In this document: positions 44,417-52,656 of the stretch, in pieces
How the letters are laid out: each line of letters opens with the position of its first letter
Numbering within the stretch: position 1 is the stretch's first letter
Source: Devosia sp. Root413D1
GTDB lineage: Bacteria > Pseudomonadota > Alphaproteobacteria > Rhizobiales > Devosiaceae
Reading direction: 5' to 3'
NCBI RefSeq assembly: GCF_001425235.1
Contig: NZ_LMEA01000010.1
Span: 6,275-70,274 of the forward strand
DNA: 64,000 nt
Program-made: the position numbers and the translations under genes
The notes under the pieces: generated by a model
Told to the model about the DNA's origin: nothing
The model's input: the letters and a program-made list of their open reading frames with translations, nothing else
Database searches by the model: none

Positions 44417-45346
44417 TTGCAGAGCGCGCGTCCGACACCGAGCGAACCGACAGGCCGGGCCCTTCTCAAGGGCCTGGCCTTCGCCTCGCCGTTTATCATC
44501 GGCTTCCTGGTGCTCTACCTGTGGCCGATCCTCGCCTCGGGCTATTACAGCCTCACCGATTTCAGCCTGTTCAAGGCGCCCAAATGGGTCGGGCTGGCCA
44601 ACTACGAGCGTATGATCTCGGACGCCAAGTTCTGGAAGAGCCTCTACAACACGCTGTTCTTCACCTTTGTCGGCGTGCCGGTGGATATTGCGATCTCGAT
44701 CGCCGGCGCCCACATCCTCAACCAGAAGCTGAAGGGCCAGCCGCTGTGGCGGGCGCTGGTCTACCTGCCCTCGATCGTGCCGGCAGTGGCGGCGGGCTTT
44801 CTGTGGCGCTGGCTGCTCAACGCCCAGTACGGCTTCGTCAACGAGATCCTGCGCTGGTTCCGCATCCCGCAGCCGAACTGGCTGCTCGACGCCAGCTGGG
44901 GCGGTATCTCGGTGATCGTCCTGATGCTGTGGACGGTGGGCGGCACCATGCTGATCTACCTCGCGGCGCTGAAGAACGTGCCGCAGGAGCTCTACGAGGC
45001 CGCCGAGCTCGACGGGGCCGGGCCGCTGCGCCGCTTCTGGCACATCACCTGGCCGATGATCTCGCCGGTGACGCTGTTCCAGGTGATCGTGCTGATCATC
45101 GCGTTCCTCCAGGTGTTCACCCAGCCGTTCGTCCTCTCGAAGGATCCGGGGCTCGGCACGCAGACCGCGACCGGGCCGGGCGACTCGATGCTGAGCTACT
45201 CGATCTACCTGTTCCAGAACGGCTTCACTTTCCTCAAGATGGGCTACGCCTCGGCGATGGCCTGGGTGCTGCTGTTCGTGACGCTGGCCATCACCTTGCT
45301 GATCCTGTGGTCGGCCAAGAAGTGGGTGTTCTATGACAACCGCTGA
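44417..45346 (+). CDS. Sugar ABC importer permease (MalF/UgpA type)
   Basis: A 309-residue six-segment permease with the EAA loop YEAAELDGAGPLRRFWHITWPMI. The frame is open further upstream inside the previous gene; the first start codon after its stop is the TTG at 44417, giving MQSARPTPSEPTGRALLKGLA. No strong ribosome binding site, so translational coupling is likely. Confidence 0.92.
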   Translation: MQSARPTPSEPTGRALLKGLAFASPFIIGFLVLYLWPILASGYYSLTDFSLFKAPKWVGLANYERMISDAKFWKSLYNTLFFTFVGVPVDIAISIAGAHILNQKLKGQPLWRALVYLPSIVPAVAAGFLWRWLLNAQYGFVNEILRWFRIPQPNWLLDASWGGISVIVLMLWTVGGTMLIYLAALKNVPQELYEAAELDGAGPLRRFWHITWPMISPVTLFQVIVLIIAFLQVFTQPFVLSKDPGLGTQTATGPGDSMLSYSIYLFQNGFTFLKMGYASAMAWVLLFVTLAITLLILWSAKKWVFYDNR

Positions 45347-46211
45347 GTATCAAGGCGCGGCGCTCGGCGAGCGCGTGCCGGTCGGCGGCCGCTTCGGCTG
45401 GCTGATGACCATCTACCGCTACGCCTTGGTGATCCTCCTCGCCCTGGTGTTCGTCTTCCCGTTCATCGTCATGCTGACGACGGCGTTCAAGGTCTCCGAC
45501 GAGATCTTCATGGCGCCGCCCGAGTTGCTGCCACGCAGCTGGACGCTCGACCATTTCGTCGGGGCGTTGACGCAGATCCCGTTCTTCCGGTTCCTGCTCA
45601 ATACGGTGGTGATCGCGGGCCTCAGCGTCCTCGGCACCGTGCTGGTGTCGCCGCTGGTCGCCTATTCGCTGAGTAAGCTGCGCTGGAAGGGGCGGAACCT
45701 GCTCTTCATCATGGTGCTCGCCACCATGATGCTGCCGCCGCAGGTGACGCTGATCCCGATCTATATGATGTGGAACAAGGTCGGCGCCACCGGCACCATC
45801 CTGCCGCTCATTGTTCCGGCCTTCCTCGGCACGCCGTTCTTCATCTTCCTGATCCGGCAGTTCCTGCTGAGCGTGCCGGACGAGCTGATCGAAGCGGCCA
45901 AGGTCGATGGCGCCTCGGAGTTCCGCATCTACTGGTCGATCGTGCTGCCGATCGCTCGCCCGGCGCTGATCACCTCGGCGGTTTTCCAGTTCGTCTGGGC
46001 GTGGACGGATTTCCTCTATCCGCTGATCTACCTCAATGACGAGGAGAGCTACACGCTCTCCATCGGGCTCTACTCGTTCCTCGGCGAGCACGGGGTGCAA
46101 TGGGGGCCGCTGATGGCATCCTGCGTGCTGTTCACCCTGCCGGCCTTCCTGATCTTCCTGGTGTTCCAGCGCTACTTCATCGGCGGCATCGCCACGGGTG
46201 CGCTGAAGTGA
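45333..46211 (+). CDS. Sugar ABC importer permease (MalG/UgpE type)
   Basis: A 292-residue permease with six membrane segments. The EAA loop is IEAAKVDGASEFRIYWSIVLPI, and it ends in VFQRYFIGGIATGALK, the MalG-type C-terminus. It starts 14 bases before the previous stop. The last four bases overlap the start of the ROK kinase gene. Confidence 0.94.
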   Translation: MTTAEYQGAALGERVPVGGRFGWLMTIYRYALVILLALVFVFPFIVMLTTAFKVSDEIFMAPPELLPRSWTLDHFVGALTQIPFFRFLLNTVVIAGLSVLGTVLVSPLVAYSLSKLRWKGRNLLFIMVLATMMLPPQVTLIPIYMMWNKVGATGTILPLIVPAFLGTPFFIFLIRQFLLSVPDELIEAAKVDGASEFRIYWSIVLPIARPALITSAVFQFVWAWTDFLYPLIYLNDEESYTLSIGLYSFLGEHGVQWGPLMASCVLFTLPAFLIFLVFQRYFIGGIATGALK

Positions 46212-47113
46212 GCGAGGTTGCCCTCGCCGTCGATATCGGCGGCACCAAGATCCTGGTCGGCCTGGTCGATGCGGCGGGCACTATCGTCATGAGCCGGCAG
46301 GTCGCGACGCCGGCCCGCGACGGGGCGGAGGCGATCATCGCCGCTGTCGCTGCGCTGGCGAAAGACGTCCTCTTGGGCGCACCATCGCCGGTCGGCCGCT
46401 GTGGCGTCGGCACGGCCGGCGTCGTCGGCGAACATGGCGAGATCACCTCGGCGACCGATCATTTGAGCGGCTGGGCCGGCACGCAGTTGCAGCAGCGGCT
46501 CATCGAAGAGCTCGGTATGCCGGTGATGGTGCTCAACGATGTGCAGGCGTCAGGGCTCTGCGAGGGCGTGCTCGGCGCCGCCAGCGGCAAGCGCTCGGCG
46601 CTGATCGTCGCCTTGGGAACTGGCGTCGGCGGTTCGCTGGTGCGCAATGGCCAGGTCGAGCGCGGCGCCTATGGCATTGCCGGCAGCGTCGGACACCACC
46701 TGTCGCCGCTGCGGCAGGGCCGGCCGTGTCCCTGCGGTGGCACCGACCATCTCGAAGCCTATGCCAGCGGCACGGCGATGGAGATCGAATACGCGCGGCG
46801 GACCGGGCACGAGCGGAACCTCCGCGAGATCGCGGCGCTGGCCGAGACCGACGATGCCGAGGCCCAGGCGGTGATCGCCGAGGCGGCGGAGGTGCTGGGC
46901 GCGGTGCTGGGCAGCGCCAATAATGTGGTCGATGCCGAGATCATCGTGGTGGCCGGGGGCGTCTTGGCACTGGGCGACCGGCTGCTCGCACCGGCCCGCG
47001 CCGCGGCGAAGCGCGAGGCGCTGGGGCTGTCGAAGGCAGTCGAGATCGTGCCGGCAAAGTTCGGGCCGACCGCGTGTTTGATCGGCGCGGCGCTGGCGGC
47101 GTTTGGGACCTAG
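46208..47113 (+). CDS. ROK family sugar kinase, probable N-acetylmannosamine kinase
   Basis: A 301-residue kinase. The ATP motif DIGGTK is at residues 9-14, the catalytic Asp in MVLNDVQASG, and the phosphate loop is ALGTGVGG. The zinc site that in most ROK kinases is CxCGxxGCxE reads CPCGGTDHLEAY, with a His replacing the last Cys. GTG start overlaps the previous permease stop. NanE in the divergent operon suggests that the phosphorylated substrate is N-acetylmannosamine (NanK role), though glucose or N-acetylglucosamine cannot be ruled out from sequence. Confidence 0.85.
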   Translation: MSEVALAVDIGGTKILVGLVDAAGTIVMSRQVATPARDGAEAIIAAVAALAKDVLLGAPSPVGRCGVGTAGVVGEHGEITSATDHLSGWAGTQLQQRLIEELGMPVMVLNDVQASGLCEGVLGAASGKRSALIVALGTGVGGSLVRNGQVERGAYGIAGSVGHHLSPLRQGRPCPCGGTDHLEAYASGTAMEIEYARRTGHERNLREIAALAETDDAEAQAVIAEAAEVLGAVLGSANNVVDAEIIVVAGGVLALGDRLLAPARAAAKREALGLSKAVEIVPAKFGPTACLIGAALAAFGT

Positions 47114-47120
47114 CACCGGA

Positions 47121-47240
47121 TCACCTCTCCCTCGGGGGAGAGGTCGGCCCGCAGGGCCGGGTGAGGGGGCCTTTCCCACGCTCGGTGTTTGTGGCAAGGC
47201 CCCCTCACCCCGACCCTCTCCCCCAAGGGAGAGGGGGCGC
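47121..47240. repeat. GC-rich palindromic intergenic repeat, family A
   Basis: CACCTCTCCC-TC-GGGGGAGAGG hairpin with further arms GGTGAGGGGGCC and its complement. A third copy of the family at 8592 and 39731, lying between convergent genes. Confidence 0.8.
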
Positions 47241-47267
47241 AAGAGCCCCGCCTGATGGTGAAACGAG

Positions 47268-48038
47268 CTACCGCCGCTTGAACACCGGCGCGCGCTTCTC
47301 CCTGAACGCCGCCCGGCCTTCGCTCGCATCTTCGGTGGCAAAGCAGATCGCCTGCAGGTCGCGCTCGTAGTTGATGGCGTTGGCGATCGACTGTTCCCAG
47401 GCGGCGCGGAGGTTCAGCTTCGCCGTCTCGGCGGCAATCGGGGCGCGCGAGGCGATGGTGGCGGCGAGGCGCTTGGCTTCGGCCAATAGCTCGGTGCGCG
47501 GCACGATGCGGGAGACGAGCCCCCAGCGCTCGGCGGTCGCGGCATCGATCGGATCGCCGGTCATGATCATCAGCGCGGCATTGGACGGACCCACCGCATG
47601 GGCGAGGTTCACCGCCATGCCGCCGCCGCCGATCCAGCCGAGCTTGATCTCCGGCGCCGCGAAGCTGGCATTGTCCGAGGCGATGCGGATGTCGCAGGCC
47701 ATGGCGGTTTCGAGCCCGCCGCCGAAGGCATAGCCGTTCACCGCGGCAATCGAAGGTTTCAGCAGCGCTCGGATGGCGTCGCAATAGTCGGGCCGGTTGC
47801 GGAAATTCCAGGCGCTGTCGTAGTCGTCGAGGGTGCGGATGTCGGAGCCGGCGGAAAACGCCTTCTCGCCGGCTCCCGTCAGGACCACTGCCCGGATGGC
47901 GTCGTCGCCATTGAACTCGGTGACTGCGGCAACCAGCGCCGCCGCCATTTCCGGCGTCATGGCGTTGAGCTTTTCCGGCCGGTTGATGGTGATGATGCCG
48001 ACGAAGCCGTCGCGCTCGACGAGGATGTTGTCGCTCAT
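47268..48038 (-). CDS. Enoyl-CoA hydratase/isomerase family protein
   Basis: A 256-residue crotonase-fold protein. The oxyanion holes read AGEKAFSAGSDIRTLDDY and GYAFGGGLETAMACDIR. The usual catalytic Glu pair of hydratases is not clearly preserved: the second position is in PEIKLGWIGGGGMAVN. It is downstream of a class III CoA-transferase gene, with overlapping ends (48035-48038), so a hydration or isomerisation of the CoA ester made by that enzyme is likely. Confidence 0.9.
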   Translation of the reverse strand: MSDNILVERDGFVGIITINRPEKLNAMTPEMAAALVAAVTEFNGDDAIRAVVLTGAGEKAFSAGSDIRTLDDYDSAWNFRNRPDYCDAIRALLKPSIAAVNGYAFGGGLETAMACDIRIASDNASFAAPEIKLGWIGGGGMAVNLAHAVGPSNAALMIMTGDPIDAATAERWGLVSRIVPRTELLAEAKRLAATIASRAPIAAETAKLNLRAAWEQSIANAINYERDLQAICFATEDASEGRAAFREKRAPVFKRR

Positions 48039-49228
48039 ATCTCGTTCTCCGCCACTGCGCCTTTGGCCAGCAATTGTTCGATCGCTGCGTCGTCGAACCC
48101 GGCTTCGCGCAGCACGTCGCGGCTGTGCTGGCCGACCACCGGGGCGCCGCGCTCGACTGTCGATGGGGTTTTCGAGAACCGGATCGGGAAGCCCGGGGTT
48201 TTTACGTGACCCTCGGTCGGGTGGTCGTACTCGACGAAGGTGCCGTTGTGCTTGATCTGCTCATCCTCGACCAGGTCGGCATAGCCATAGACCGGGCCGC
48301 ACCAGATATCGGCAGCGCGCAGCAGTTCCAGCCATTCGGCGGTGGTCTTGGTCTTCAGCCGGTCGCGGGTCTTCGAAAAGATCTCGTCGCGCTTCGTCCA
48401 GGTGTCGACCTCGTCGTCCATCGTAAGGAAGCTCGGCTCGCCGATGGTCTGGCCGAGATTGGCGAGCTTGGGGAAGGCGACGATGATGAAGCCATCGGAG
48501 GTGGCGAAGGCGCCATAGGGGGCACGGATATAGACATGGGCATGCGGCTCGGCGGAGCGCACCTGCGGCTTATGGCCGACGGTGAACACCGAGAGTTCCT
48601 GCATCTGGATGGTGGTGATGGCGTCGAGCATGTTCACCTGCACCAGCTGGCCCTCGCCGGTGCGCTCGCGATGCAGCAGCGCCGCTAGGGCGCCCTCGAA
48701 GGCAGTGTAGGCGGTGATGCCGTCGACCAGGTATTGGCCCGCCGCATTGGGCGGCTCGCCCTCGCGGCCGGCCGACAGCATGGCGCCGGACATGCCCTGC
48801 AGCACCAGGTCCTGGCCGGGGCGGTTGAGATAGGGGCCGTCCTCGCCGTAGCCGGAGATCGACACATAGACGAGGCGCGGATTGATCTTCGACAGCGTCT
48901 CGTAGTCGACCCCGAGGCGCTTGGCGACGCCCGGCCGGTAGTTCTGCAGGAACACGTCGGCGGTCTTCACCAACTCGAGCAGCACGGCTTTGCCGTCGGG
49001 ATCCTTGAGGTCGACCGCCAGCGAGCGCTTGTTGCGGTTGAGCGACAGGAACGAGACGTTGACCTTGTTGCCGCGCGCCCCGCCCGCCGCGGTGTGGCGC
49101 TGCCACTCGCCGGTCACCGGCTCGACCTTCACCACATCGGCGCCCAGATCCCCCAGCCGCTGCGCCGCGAACGGGCCCGCCATGGCGATGGAGCAATCGA
49201 GGACGCGATAGCCGGAGAGAATACCCAT
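48035..49228 (-). CDS. CaiB/BaiF (class III) CoA-transferase
   Basis: A 397-residue CoA-transferase. The catalytic Asp is residue 169 in QYLVDGITAY, exactly where formyl-CoA transferase has it. LNRNKRSLAVDLKDPDG and LGADVVKVEP are family landmarks. It transfers CoA between carboxylic acids by way of an aspartyl-CoA intermediate. It is the penultimate gene of the long minus-strand unit and is separated from the SDR gene upstream by a palindromic repeat, so it may form its own transcript with the hydratase gene. Confidence 0.93.
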   Translation of the reverse strand: MGILSGYRVLDCSIAMAGPFAAQRLGDLGADVVKVEPVTGEWQRHTAAGGARGNKVNVSFLSLNRNKRSLAVDLKDPDGKAVLLELVKTADVFLQNYRPGVAKRLGVDYETLSKINPRLVYVSISGYGEDGPYLNRPGQDLVLQGMSGAMLSAGREGEPPNAAGQYLVDGITAYTAFEGALAALLHRERTGEGQLVQVNMLDAITTIQMQELSVFTVGHKPQVRSAEPHAHVYIRAPYGAFATSDGFIIVAFPKLANLGQTIGEPSFLTMDDEVDTWTKRDEIFSKTRDRLKTKTTAEWLELLRAADIWCGPVYGYADLVEDEQIKHNGTFVEYDHPTEGHVKTPGFPIRFSKTPSTVERGAPVVGQHSRDVLREAGFDDAAIEQLLAKGAVAENEI

Positions 49229-49285
49229 GGGTCAGTGCCTTGTACGTTGAATCTGCTGGTGCTTGTCGTTGGGTATGAGCGCGTG

Positions 49286-49408
49286 GCGCACCCCCTCCCA
49301 ACCTCCCCCGTCGAGGGGGAGGTGCTGTTCCGTGCTGGAAGCTCGATCGTGCCAAAGCCACCGGCCGAACACCTCCCCCGTGACGGGGGAGGTTGGGAGG
49401 GGGTGCGC
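49286..49408. repeat. GC-rich palindromic intergenic repeat, family B
   Basis: Ends GCGCACCCCCTCCC and its complement frame two AACCTCCCCCGT-type hairpins. Third full copy of family B, between the SDR and the CoA-transferase genes. Confidence 0.85.
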
Positions 49409-49451
49409 CGCCCGCTTGAGACCTCCAGTCAGCACTGCAACACCTTGCATC

Positions 49452-50216
49452 TCAATGCATGTACCAGCCGCCATCCACGTGGATGGTCTGGCCGGTGATG
49501 AAGGAAGCTGCGTCGGAGGCGAGGAACATCAGGATGTTGGCGATATCGGCCGGCGCGCCGCGGCGTTGCAGCGCCTGCGCTTCGTAGATGCGCTTCTCGT
49601 AGGCCGCGAGGTCCGGATGGATCTTTTCGGCATCGGTGGGGAAGGCGCCCGGCGCTACCGCGTTGACGGTAATGCCGTGCTTGCCGAACTCGCGGGCCCA
49701 TGAGCGGGTGAGGCCGACCAGCGCCATCTTCGATTGCACATAGGGCGTCAGGTCCGACCAGCCGCCCGAGATGGTCACCGACGAGATATTGATGATGCGG
49801 CCGCGCTTTGCCGCCTTCATATGCGGCAGCGCCACCTGGACGCAGACGATGCCGGCATCGACATTGATGCGCTGCACCAGCTGCATCTCTTCGATGGTGT
49901 AGTCCTCGAAGGGCTTTGAGGGATAGATCGCCGCATTGTTGATGACGACGTCGAAGCCGCCGACCTCAGCCGAGAGTTTCTGCAGCCCGGCGCGCAGCCC
50001 GGTGAGATCGGCGAGATCGAGCTTGGCGACAGTAAGCCCCCGGAGGCCTGCCGCCGCCTGGAGCAGCGCCGCAACCTTGTTGGCGTCGTTGTCGATGGCG
50101 ACGACTTTCGCGCCCGAGCGCAGCATGTCGAGCGTTGTCTCGAGCCCCAGCCCGCCGGCGGCACCGGTATAGAGGATGGCCCTATTCTCGAGCGAGCCGA
50201 AGCGATCCACGCCCAT
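49452..50216 (-). CDS. Short-chain dehydrogenase/reductase
   Basis: A 254-residue NAD(P)-dependent SDR. The nucleotide motif TGAAGGLGLE is at about residue 18, INNAAIYP near 90, the catalytic Ser in INISSV and Tyr/Lys in PYVQSK. Ends in GQTIHVDGGWYMH. It starts at an ATG at 50216 that overlaps the DUF4432 stop. In the sequence of mutarotase, DUF4432 and enolase-superfamily enzyme it would suit a sugar dehydrogenase (for example L-rhamnose or L-fucose 1-dehydrogenase), but the substrate is inferred. Confidence 0.93.
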   Translation of the reverse strand: MGVDRFGSLENRAILYTGAAGGLGLETTLDMLRSGAKVVAIDNDANKVAALLQAAAGLRGLTVAKLDLADLTGLRAGLQKLSAEVGGFDVVINNAAIYPSKPFEDYTIEEMQLVQRINVDAGIVCVQVALPHMKAAKRGRIINISSVTISGGWSDLTPYVQSKMALVGLTRSWAREFGKHGITVNAVAPGAFPTDAEKIHPDLAAYEKRIYEAQALQRRGAPADIANILMFLASDAASFITGQTIHVDGGWYMH

Positions 50217-51394
50217 CAGCGTCCCACAATCTTCAGGTGGTTGCCGGAGGGGGCAGGGTACTCGTCCTCGGGCTGGCCGGAGATGGCACGAATGCGCGCT
50301 TCGCTGGCGGCGATCTCGGTTGCGCCATCGAGGATACGGAAGGTGCTGTCGTAGCGCTTCTCCTCGCCATGCTGCAGCCAGATCATCTCGCCGCGCTCCC
50401 GCGCTGCGTTGTTGCCGAGCACGTGGTTGGTCGAGGGCTCGATGCCCAGCGCATATTGCCCGGCCTGCAGGTTCTGCCATTCGTAGAGGCAGGGGAACTG
50501 CGCCTTGTCGGTTGCGACCTCGAAGCCCAGGCCGAGGCGATCATTGACCAGGGCAACGAATTGCTTGCCCTGATCATCGGTGCCGAGTTCGTGCTGCCAG
50601 ACCTGCTCGTGGAAATCGAGCTTTGGCGCGGTCAGGGTGCGATAGCCGACGCCCTGCTTTTTGTAGGCCTCGCCGACATGGGCAGCCCAGACCACGTCGC
50701 GGATCGGCGCGAGGTAGCGCGAGCCTTCGTCGAGCACCGGGTGGCCGACATTGATGTGGTAGCAGTACATGTGCGGCGTCTTGTAGAAGCCGTGGTTGAC
50801 CACCCGATCGCTGATCCGGATGTCCTTGCCGCCGACATCGGCTTCGATGCGGCGGACGAGGTGCAAGTCCTCGCCGAACACCGCCGATTGCTGCACGATA
50901 CCCTCGGCCCACAGCACGCACTCGTCGCCGCGCCACTCTTCGCCATAGCCGGTGAGCTTTGCCGGGATAGTGCCGATGCGGCCGTGCAGCGAGTGGCTGA
51001 CGGTCGGCTTGGGGCCATAGACGTAGCTGTCAGCCGGCACCTCGTTCATGAACAGGATGTGATCGAGCCCGCAGGTGACGAGCAATCCCGAGAACGAGCG
51101 GGCCCAGGCGAGGCCGCCCTCGCCTTCGTATTCATGCAGACCCGGATGGCGGAAGCCGGCCGGGGAGTTCCAGCCGATCGCCTGGCCCTTGAACTCGCAA
51201 TCGGCGATGTCGAGGGCGCGGTCGACCAAAGCGGTGAAGCGGAGGCCCGAGCCGGTGCGAAATTCGAGCATGCGGATGCCGCGCTCGACCCCATCGCTCA
51301 GTTCCATCAACCGCACGCCGGCGAACTGGCTCAGCATGCCCGCCCGCTCGGCGATCTCGCGACGGGTATAGGTCCGGCCGTTGAGCGCAACCAT
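50216..51394 (-). CDS. DUF4432 family protein (aldose 1-epimerase-like fold)
   Basis: A 392-residue protein with the DUF4432 landmarks: ALVDRALDIADCEFKGQAIGWNSPAG, the SHSLHGRIG stretch, HINVGHPVLDEG and GIEPSTNHVLG. The fold is of the galactose mutarotase type. Some relatives are thought to open or isomerise sugars or sugar lactones; none is firmly characterised to my knowledge. The ATG at 51394 follows GAGGAG. It lies next to a rhamnose mutarotase gene. Confidence 0.9.
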   Translation of the reverse strand: MVALNGRTYTRREIAERAGMLSQFAGVRLMELSDGVERGIRMLEFRTGSGLRFTALVDRALDIADCEFKGQAIGWNSPAGFRHPGLHEYEGEGGLAWARSFSGLLVTCGLDHILFMNEVPADSYVYGPKPTVSHSLHGRIGTIPAKLTGYGEEWRGDECVLWAEGIVQQSAVFGEDLHLVRRIEADVGGKDIRISDRVVNHGFYKTPHMYCYHINVGHPVLDEGSRYLAPIRDVVWAAHVGEAYKKQGVGYRTLTAPKLDFHEQVWQHELGTDDQGKQFVALVNDRLGLGFEVATDKAQFPCLYEWQNLQAGQYALGIEPSTNHVLGNNAARERGEMIWLQHGEEKRYDSTFRILDGATEIAASEARIRAISGQPEDEYPAPSGNHLKIVGR

Positions 51395-51405
51395 CGGGCG
51401 TCTCC

Positions 51406-51738
51406 TCAGTCGAGATGGTAGATTTCGGGGATCATGCTCCACCACTCGCCGGGAGCGGCGGTTTTCAGCGGCGCCTGGCAAGGGTCGGTGAGCGCCAGCC
51501 ATTGTTTGGTGATGGCGACCTCGCCGAGCGCCTTCATATCGGCCTCGTAGTCCGACCCGGCATATTCCCAGTAGCCGAACAGCAGCATTTCGGGCTCGCG
51601 CAGGTAGATCGAGTAGTTGCGGATATTGGCGGCGCTCAGCGCTGCGTTCATCTCCGGCCACGGCTCGGCGTGCAGGCGCTTGTATTCTTCGAGCTTTTCC
51701 GGCTTCACGCCGATCACCATGCCCATGCGCTGGACCAT
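51406..51738 (-). CDS. rhaM: L-rhamnose mutarotase
   Basis: A 110-residue dimeric alpha/beta barrel mutarotase that interconverts the alpha and beta anomers of L-rhamnose. Typical features are QRMGMVIGVKPEKLEEYKRLH, IRNYSIYLREPEMLLFGYWEY, and the C-terminal PGEWWSMIPEIYHLD, which carries the conserved Trp pair. Located between the importer permeases and the DUF4432 gene. The product of an L-fucose version would look alike, so L-rhamnose versus another 6-deoxysugar is not certain. Confidence 0.9.
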   Translation of the reverse strand: MVQRMGMVIGVKPEKLEEYKRLHAEPWPEMNAALSAANIRNYSIYLREPEMLLFGYWEYAGSDYEADMKALGEVAITKQWLALTDPCQAPLKTAAPGEWWSMIPEIYHLD

Positions 51739-51741
51739 AAA

Positions 51742-52656
51742 CTACTCCTTGGTGCCGCCGGCGGTCATGCCGGAAACGAGGTAGCGCTGCGCGAACAGGA
51801 AGACGAGCAGCACCGGGGCGATGGCGAGCAGCGTCGCCAGTGCCAGCGCCGACAGCGTGATGGTGGTCGAAGCCGCATTGGTGGGGTTGAAGGCGGGGAC
51901 GTTCGAGAGCAGCTCGGCAAGCCCGACCTGGATCGGCGCCTTTCGACCGGGCAGCGTCACATAGGGCAGGAAGTAGTTGTTCCAGTTGCCGGTGAAGCTG
52001 AAGAAGCCGACCAGTGCGATCACCGGGGTGGAGAGCGGCATGGCGATCTTCATGAAGACCTGCCACTCGCTCGCCCCGTCAAGGCGCGCCGCCGACAAGA
52101 GGTCGCGCGACACCGCGGTCGAGAAGTAGATGTAGGTGAGGTAGACGCCGAACGGATAGAACGAGAAGGGCAGGATGGCTGAAAGCGGGTTGCCGATCAG
52201 CCGCACCGCGCTTAGTTCGAGAAAGATTGGCAGCACCAGGGCGGTCGAGGGGATCAGCATGACGATCAGCGTCACCACCAGGAGGAGCTTCCGGCCGCGG
52301 AACTCGGTCATCGCCAGGGCGTAGCCGGCGGGGATCGAGATGCAGAGCGTGATCACCAGCGCGGCGACGCAGTAGAACACCGAGTTGCCGATCCAGGTCC
52401 AGATCAGCCCGCCCTGGAAGGTCATGAGACTCTGCCAGTTGCTCAGCAGCGTGCCGATATCGCCAAGGGCGAACGGGGCTTCGAGCAGCAGCTGGCGATC
52501 GGTCTTGGTCGGTGCGATCAGCAGCCAGAGCAGCGGCACGACGAAGAACAGCGCGAAGACGATGAGGATCAGCACGCCGAAGGCGCGGCCGAGCCAGGCG
52601 CCGGGCGTGAGGTCGCGCATGCGGGTGCCGACGATTTCGGAGTTAGGCGCGCTCAA
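51742..52656 (-). CDS. Sugar ABC importer permease (MalG/UgpE type)
   Basis: A six-segment permease with the EAA-type loop SAARLDGASEWQVFMKIAMPL and a C-terminal LFAQRYLVSGMTAGGTKE. The likely start is a TTG at 52656, preceded by AAGGGTGG and overlapping the previous stop; a GTG at 52665 and an ATG at 52620 are alternatives in the same frame. Confidence 0.92.
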   Translation of the reverse strand: MSAPNSEIVGTRMRDLTPGAWLGRAFGVLILIVFALFFVVPLLWLLIAPTKTDRQLLLEAPFALGDIGTLLSNWQSLMTFQGGLIWTWIGNSVFYCVAALVITLCISIPAGYALAMTEFRGRKLLLVVTLIVMLIPSTALVLPIFLELSAVRLIGNPLSAILPFSFYPFGVYLTYIYFSTAVSRDLLSAARLDGASEWQVFMKIAMPLSTPVIALVGFFSFTGNWNNYFLPYVTLPGRKAPIQVGLAELLSNVPAFNPTNAASTTITLSALALATLLAIAPVLLVFLFAQRYLVSGMTAGGTKE

